Assembly (NCBI GenBank): GCA_050305515.1
Contig: JBNLFL010000014.1
Span: forward strand, 62,001-126,000
Origin: JAFGUB01 sp050305515
Lineage (GTDB): Bacteria > Campylobacterota > Campylobacteria > Campylobacterales > Sulfurimonadaceae
Direction of reading: 5' to 3'
Length of the DNA stretch: 64,000 nt
The notes beneath the pieces were generated by a model. It was given only the letters and a program-made list of their open reading frames with translations, was not told where the DNA came from and searched no databases. The position numbers were made by a program, and so were the translations under genes. Position 1 is the first letter of the stretch, and the number at the start of each line of letters is the position of its first letter. Shown here piece after piece: positions 60,766-64,000 of this stretch.

Positions 60766-60775
60766 TTACATGTAA
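60766..60775. repeat. TTACATGTAA palindrome, intergenic
   Basis: Exact copy about 20 bases downstream of the DUF3373 gene end and about 100 bases upstream of the DUF2798 start. Confidence 0.9.
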
Positions 60776-60796
60776 ACCCTGCCTATCGTTTTTTCT

Positions 60797-62227
60797 TTAG
60801 AAACGATAGCGCAGATAGAGCCGCAGATCCTGGGCATTGTCAACGATATTTCCTGCCAGATCGGTCGTATTGGGAATATCGCTGATTTTTACAGGTGTGC
60901 CGCTTTGAGCGCCGAAAAAGCCGTTGCTGCCGCTGTAGTCGTAGTCAATGTAGGTATAGCGCAGTTGTATGCTCAGCCCCTCCATAACGGGTTCCGTCCA
61001 GTAGGCTTCGTAGGCGTTGCCCCGCGCGGCGATTTTTGAGCCGATGAGCGTATCTTCGCCGTAGGTAAACGAGCGCCAGTATTTGCTGCCGTGATTGTAT
61101 TCGATGCCTATTTTCCCCTTTGAGCTCAGCAGCGAGGGAAACTGTGTCCCTAGCCAGATGCTGTAGCCGGTTTTGGAGTCGGTAGAGCCGAGCATTGCTT
61201 TGGATGCATCGGGATCGGTCTGCGAAAATCCGACACTTGCAAACAGCAGGGCCTCTCCAAAAAAGTCATCGGATACTGCTTTGCTGTCATAACTGACATA
61301 AGCCGAGAGCAGGCGCAGGTCTCCGACGACCTGAAACGTCGGATCGAATCGGGAGGGGTTGAACATCCCCTGCATATCAAATCCGGCATTGGTGATGTCA
61401 ATAAGATTGTCCGCCTGCGTGTACTGGATTTCACTTGAATAGACCGCGTCGCTGTACGGTACAAAGTTGATGGCGAAAAGCGTGATGTCTTCGGTCGGAT
61501 TCATGCCGCTGTTGCTGTAGGGTGCATTGCTGAAGTGCGCCTCGGCGTTGCTTAAGCCCCGGCCTGCGGCAAATTTTACGGAAGCGCCTTTGAGCCCGGT
61601 GACTCCTTCGAGATAAAACTTGAGATTCCCACCGTCAAATTCGGCGTTGCTGATATGCCCCAAAGGCGAAGTGGCCGGGTCATCTTCTCTGAGGCTGATA
61701 AGTTTGCCGTTATTTGAAGGACGTCTGCCGATGCCGAACGACCAGGGGAGCTTGCTGCCGAAAATCGTGTCATAACGGAAGTTGAGATAGACCGAACGCA
61801 CCCGAAGCGTGTCATCCTGAAGGGTCTCCGAAGCCACCCAGTCAAAACCGTCCATCATGGCGGGGTTGCCCATGCTGCGTTGTCCGAAAATTTTGTTGTA
61901 GGCAAGCTGACCGCCAAACTCCGTATGCGTGTCGTAACGATAATGCATGTTGAGCCAGAGGCGGTTACTCCAAAGCGCATCGTTTGCGTGATGTGAACCA
62001 TCTGCCATCTCATAGCGCAGCTTGTCCATGCTGATGCGGAAGTCGGCCCCGAGTGTAAGTTTTGAAGGCGTCTGCTGAAGTTGTCGGCTCAGTTTGCTGT
62101 TTTGGGCCTGAAGGTGTGCAACCTCATTGTTGAGTCGGCTGAGCTCTTCGCGGATGGGTGTCAGATCATCCGTTGCCGAGAGTGTCGTTGTAAGTAGTGA
62201 GGGAATCAGAAACAGTGAGTATTTCAT
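60797..62227 (-). CDS. DUF3373 outer-membrane protein
   Basis: A 476-residue exported protein. A signal peptide (about 1-18) is followed by a coiled coil (DDLTPIREELSRLNNEVAHLQAQ, about 20-50) that would reach the peptidoglycan, then amphipathic strands from ADFRISMDKLRYEM to the end, closing with YLRYRF (terminal Phe). The layout is that of DUF3373/porin-like proteins characteristic of Campylobacterota. It probably forms a barrel of 16 or more strands; the solute is unknown. Both flanks are A+T-rich intergenic DNA of about 130 bases. Confidence 0.9.
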   Translation of the reverse strand: MKYSLFLIPSLLTTTLSATDDLTPIREELSRLNNEVAHLQAQNSKLSRQLQQTPSKLTLGADFRISMDKLRYEMADGSHHANDALWSNRLWLNMHYRYDTHTEFGGQLAYNKIFGQRSMGNPAMMDGFDWVASETLQDDTLRVRSVYLNFRYDTIFGSKLPWSFGIGRRPSNNGKLISLREDDPATSPLGHISNAEFDGGNLKFYLEGVTGLKGASVKFAAGRGLSNAEAHFSNAPYSNSGMNPTEDITLFAINFVPYSDAVYSSEIQYTQADNLIDITNAGFDMQGMFNPSRFDPTFQVVGDLRLLSAYVSYDSKAVSDDFFGEALLFASVGFSQTDPDASKAMLGSTDSKTGYSIWLGTQFPSLLSSKGKIGIEYNHGSKYWRSFTYGEDTLIGSKIAARGNAYEAYWTEPVMEGLSIQLRYTYIDYDYSGSNGFFGAQSGTPVKISDIPNTTDLAGNIVDNAQDLRLYLRYRF

Positions 62228-62362
62228 TTTATAACCTTATAATAATTTGTCGAAATAATTATAGGTAGTGACTGTTAGCGTTCGAATACTCCAGTGTTCA
62301 TGAACGATTAATAGCGAATAGAAATAGGAAAATGTGTAAAAAACGAGAAGGAGAAACGCGCC

Positions 62363-64000
62363 TTAGAGGTGGTCGCGTTTCATGGAAAGACCCTTGAGAT
62401 GGGTGATGGGGTAGGAGAAAGCGATACCTTCGCCACCGTCAACAATATCGAGTTTGTCCATAACATTTTTGATGATCCCTTCGACTTTGCGCGTCGGGAC
62501 GATAAACATCAGGTTGGCATCGGTATCGTCCGATTCAAGACGGTTGTAGAAGTTGTCCATTTCCTGAAGCCCCATGCCGTGCGCATTCATAATGGTGACA
62601 CCGGTAGCACCTGATTCCTTGGCGGCAAAAAGCGCTTCATCTTTTCTCGCATGCGGCACAATAATGTGTACGGCGGAAAACGGCATGACAATGGAGTGGC
62701 GCTGCTGCGTTCCGGCAATGTTGAGCGTGGTCAGACCCATGTTGTGCGCATCCTCGATGGCGTGGCGCAGCTCTTCGATGTGCTCTTCTTCGCGTTCATG
62801 AACGCCTTTGACGCCGATTTTCTCGGTAATGACACCATATAGCATGACGGTAATCATGGGAAAGAGCGACGCGAAGGCAATAAGCCCGAAACCGTCAATC
62901 AGCGGGTCGCGTCCGGGAATGTTGGTGGCCAGTCCGAGTCCGAGCGCCGCAACCAGCGGTACGGTGACGGTCGAAGTCGTCACGCCGCCGCTGTCATAGG
63001 CAATAGGGATGATGTATTTGGGCGCAATGAAGGTGAGGGCGATGACGAACATGTATCCGGCAATGATGTAATAGACGATATGCCCGCCATCAACAATGCG
63101 AAACGCTCCCATGGCAATCCCTATCGCCACGCCAAATGCGACAAAGATGCGCAGCACGAAGTCGTTGATACGCCCGTCACTGATCTCTTTGGCTTTACGC
63201 GCAATGGCCGAGAGCGCGGGTTCTGCCATGGTGGTCGAAAAACCGATGGCAAAGGAGAAGAGGTAAATCACGGTACGGCTGTCACTGCGCGTGAGCTCCA
63301 TGGCCATGGTTTCACCCAGTGAGAAGAGTCCCATCTCAAGCCCGACAATAAAGGCATCGAGACCGATGATGACCAGAACGAAGCCGATGAGAACCGTTTT
63401 GAGGTTTTCAATCGGTTTTTTGATGATAACGTACTGAAAAAAGAAGATGACGGCCAGAATGGGAATGACATCCTTGATGACGTTAAGCAGTCCAAAAATA
63501 ATGCTCACCAGCGACATTTCCGGTATGCCGCTGGTGGCTTCGGCAACCTGTGCGATGATGGGTGCTGTCGTGATCTGCACATCAATGAGCTGATAGACCG
63601 CAATGCCGTAGATCTGCACGAAGATCATCGGTGTGAGCGACGCAAAGGCGATCAGCCCGAAACCGTCAAGAATGGGGTTGCGTCCCTTGATGGTGGAAGC
63701 CAGGCCTATTCCCAGCGCGGCAACGAGCGGTACGGTCACCGTCGAAGTCGTCACCCCACCAAGGTCATAGGCCAGCCCGACAATCTCATGCGGGGCAAAC
63801 GCGGTCGTTCCGACGACGAGGATGTAGCCGGCTATGATGTAGTAGTGGATGGGGTGGCCCTTGATAATCCGCCATACTCCGAGCACGATGGCAAAACCGA
63901 CGGAGAGTGCGACAACAAGACGCAGGATATCGGAGTCGATACGCCCGCTGCTGATACTTGCCGCCTTGACGGCGATGACATAGAGTGCGGGTTCGGCAAT
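62363..64000 (-). CDS. DUF1538 membrane transporter with C-terminal PII-like domain, 5' end outside the window
   Basis: The frame is open to the window edge; the first 38 codons inside (IAEPALYVIAVKAAS...) match the equivalent region of the second half, so the start lies beyond 64000. Two homologous DUF1538 halves are visible, each with the segment GGVTTSTVTVPLVAALGxGLA and DGFGLIAFASLxPM, giving about ten or more membrane helices. The C-terminal 120 residues (from about HIIVPHARKDEALFAA) form a PII-like or CBS-like sensory fold, ending HLKGLSMKRDHL. DUF1538 proteins are thought to be transporters regulated by this domain; the substrate is not established. Confidence 0.88.
   Translation of the reverse strand: MAEPALYVIAVKAASISSGRIDSDILRLVVALSVGFAIVLGVWRIIKGHPIHYYIIAGYILVVGTTAFAPHEIVGLAYDLGGVTTSTVTVPLVAALGIGLASTIKGRNPILDGFGLIAFASLTPMIFVQIYGIAVYQLIDVQITTAPIIAQVAEATSGIPEMSLVSIIFGLLNVIKDVIPILAVIFFFQYVIIKKPIENLKTVLIGFVLVIIGLDAFIVGLEMGLFSLGETMAMELTRSDSRTVIYLFSFAIGFSTTMAEPALSAIARKAKEISDGRINDFVLRIFVAFGVAIGIAMGAFRIVDGGHIVYYIIAGYMFVIALTFIAPKYIIPIAYDSGGVTTSTVTVPLVAALGLGLATNIPGRDPLIDGFGLIAFASLFPMITVMLYGVITEKIGVKGVHEREEEHIEELRHAIEDAHNMGLTTLNIAGTQQRHSIVMPFSAVHIIVPHARKDEALFAAKESGATGVTIMNAHGMGLQEMDNFYNRLESDDTDANLMFIVPTRKVEGIIKNVMDKLDIVDGGEGIAFSYPITHLKGLSMKRDHL

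Larger units (their letters stand above)
2066..60775. repeat. Highly iterated palindrome TTACATGTAA, 28 exact copies
   Basis: First bases of exact copies: 2066, 2551, 2785, 4728, 6563, 8708, 10247, 11106, 12600, 15244, 16934, 23967, 24026, 35669, 36475, 36533, 37038, 38152, 39028, 39806, 41978, 43896, 47198, 50057, 51833, 59069, 59245, 60766. One-mismatch copies begin at 5438, 11915, 23934, 25950, 52120, 56813 and 60443. About 0.06 exact copies are expected in 64 kb of random sequence. Copies are in genes of both strands and in leaders; none is in the hsdR-hsdM block. This entry covers the whole dispersed set, not one continuous element. Confidence 0.95.

Overview
The window looks like a chromosomal segment of a Campylobacterota (Epsilonproteobacteria) bacterium, probably a free-living Sulfurimonas/Sulfuricurvum-type member rather than Helicobacter or Campylobacter itself. 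The evidence is the gene content and gene order: the aroB - mscS - mtaB - FtsH-like - bioV - mogA run (as I recall it, the first four match the HP0283-HP0286 order of Helicobacter pylori), a cytosolic TlpD-like zinc-binding chemoreceptor, nspC, the COG3400-type TrkA protein, DUF3373 and DUF1538 proteins, and TATAAT promoters without strong -35 boxes. Most genes are of moderate GC; the 26-35 kb block is clearly A+T-rich.

Layout: 0-7.8 kb, a 5'-truncated TPR protein with tandem DNA repeats, an OmpA-like protein, an SRPBCC protein, a DEAD-box helicase, a large exported HExxH metallopeptidase fused to a predicted outer-membrane barrel, and a nuclease-fold-like hypothetical. 7.8-13 kb, yebC, the selenium pair selD/selU, a HAD hydrolase, a fused MsrB-MsrA, a transglutaminase-like protein and a Cdd1-like protein. 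13-25 kb, signalling and metabolism: a heme-type-sensor GGDEF/EAL protein, an FG-GAP exported protein, nspC, a diguanylate cyclase facing a PilZ protein, HtrA, a TlpD-like chemoreceptor, pdxA and pdxJ. 25.9-36.1 kb, a defence island: a RelE-type toxin-antitoxin pair, then hsdR-hsdS-rhuM-prrC-hsdM (a type I restriction-modification system carrying a PrrC-type anticodon nuclease), a small hypothetical, a rhuM remnant and a RhuM-Fic fusion. 36.2-41.3 kb, a tightly overlapping set: phzF, a class D beta-lactamase, a two-component system whose kinase has an apparent frameshift at its start, and three envelope proteins. 41.3-52 kb, an HD-GYP protein, exported propeller proteins, DUF805, acylphosphatase, tgt and a FIST-domain histidine kinase. 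52-64 kb, the conserved epsilon core run, a MarR/DUF2798 pair, a DUF3373 porin-like protein and a partial DUF1538 transporter.

The strongest unexplained signal is a perfect palindrome, TTACATGTAA, present in 28 exact copies (about 0.06 expected by chance) over the whole window except the restriction block. It lies inside genes on both strands, where it forces Leu-His-Val or x-Thr-Cys-Lys/Asn peptides, and in several 5' leaders just after the -10 box. It behaves like a highly iterated palindrome comparable in kind to cyanobacterial HIP1, and I do not know a published description of it. The second main result is the PrrC-type latent anticodon nuclease embedded in the type I restriction locus.

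No rRNA, tRNA, CRISPR array or intact insertion sequence was seen. No stretch over about 200 bases lacks a gene.
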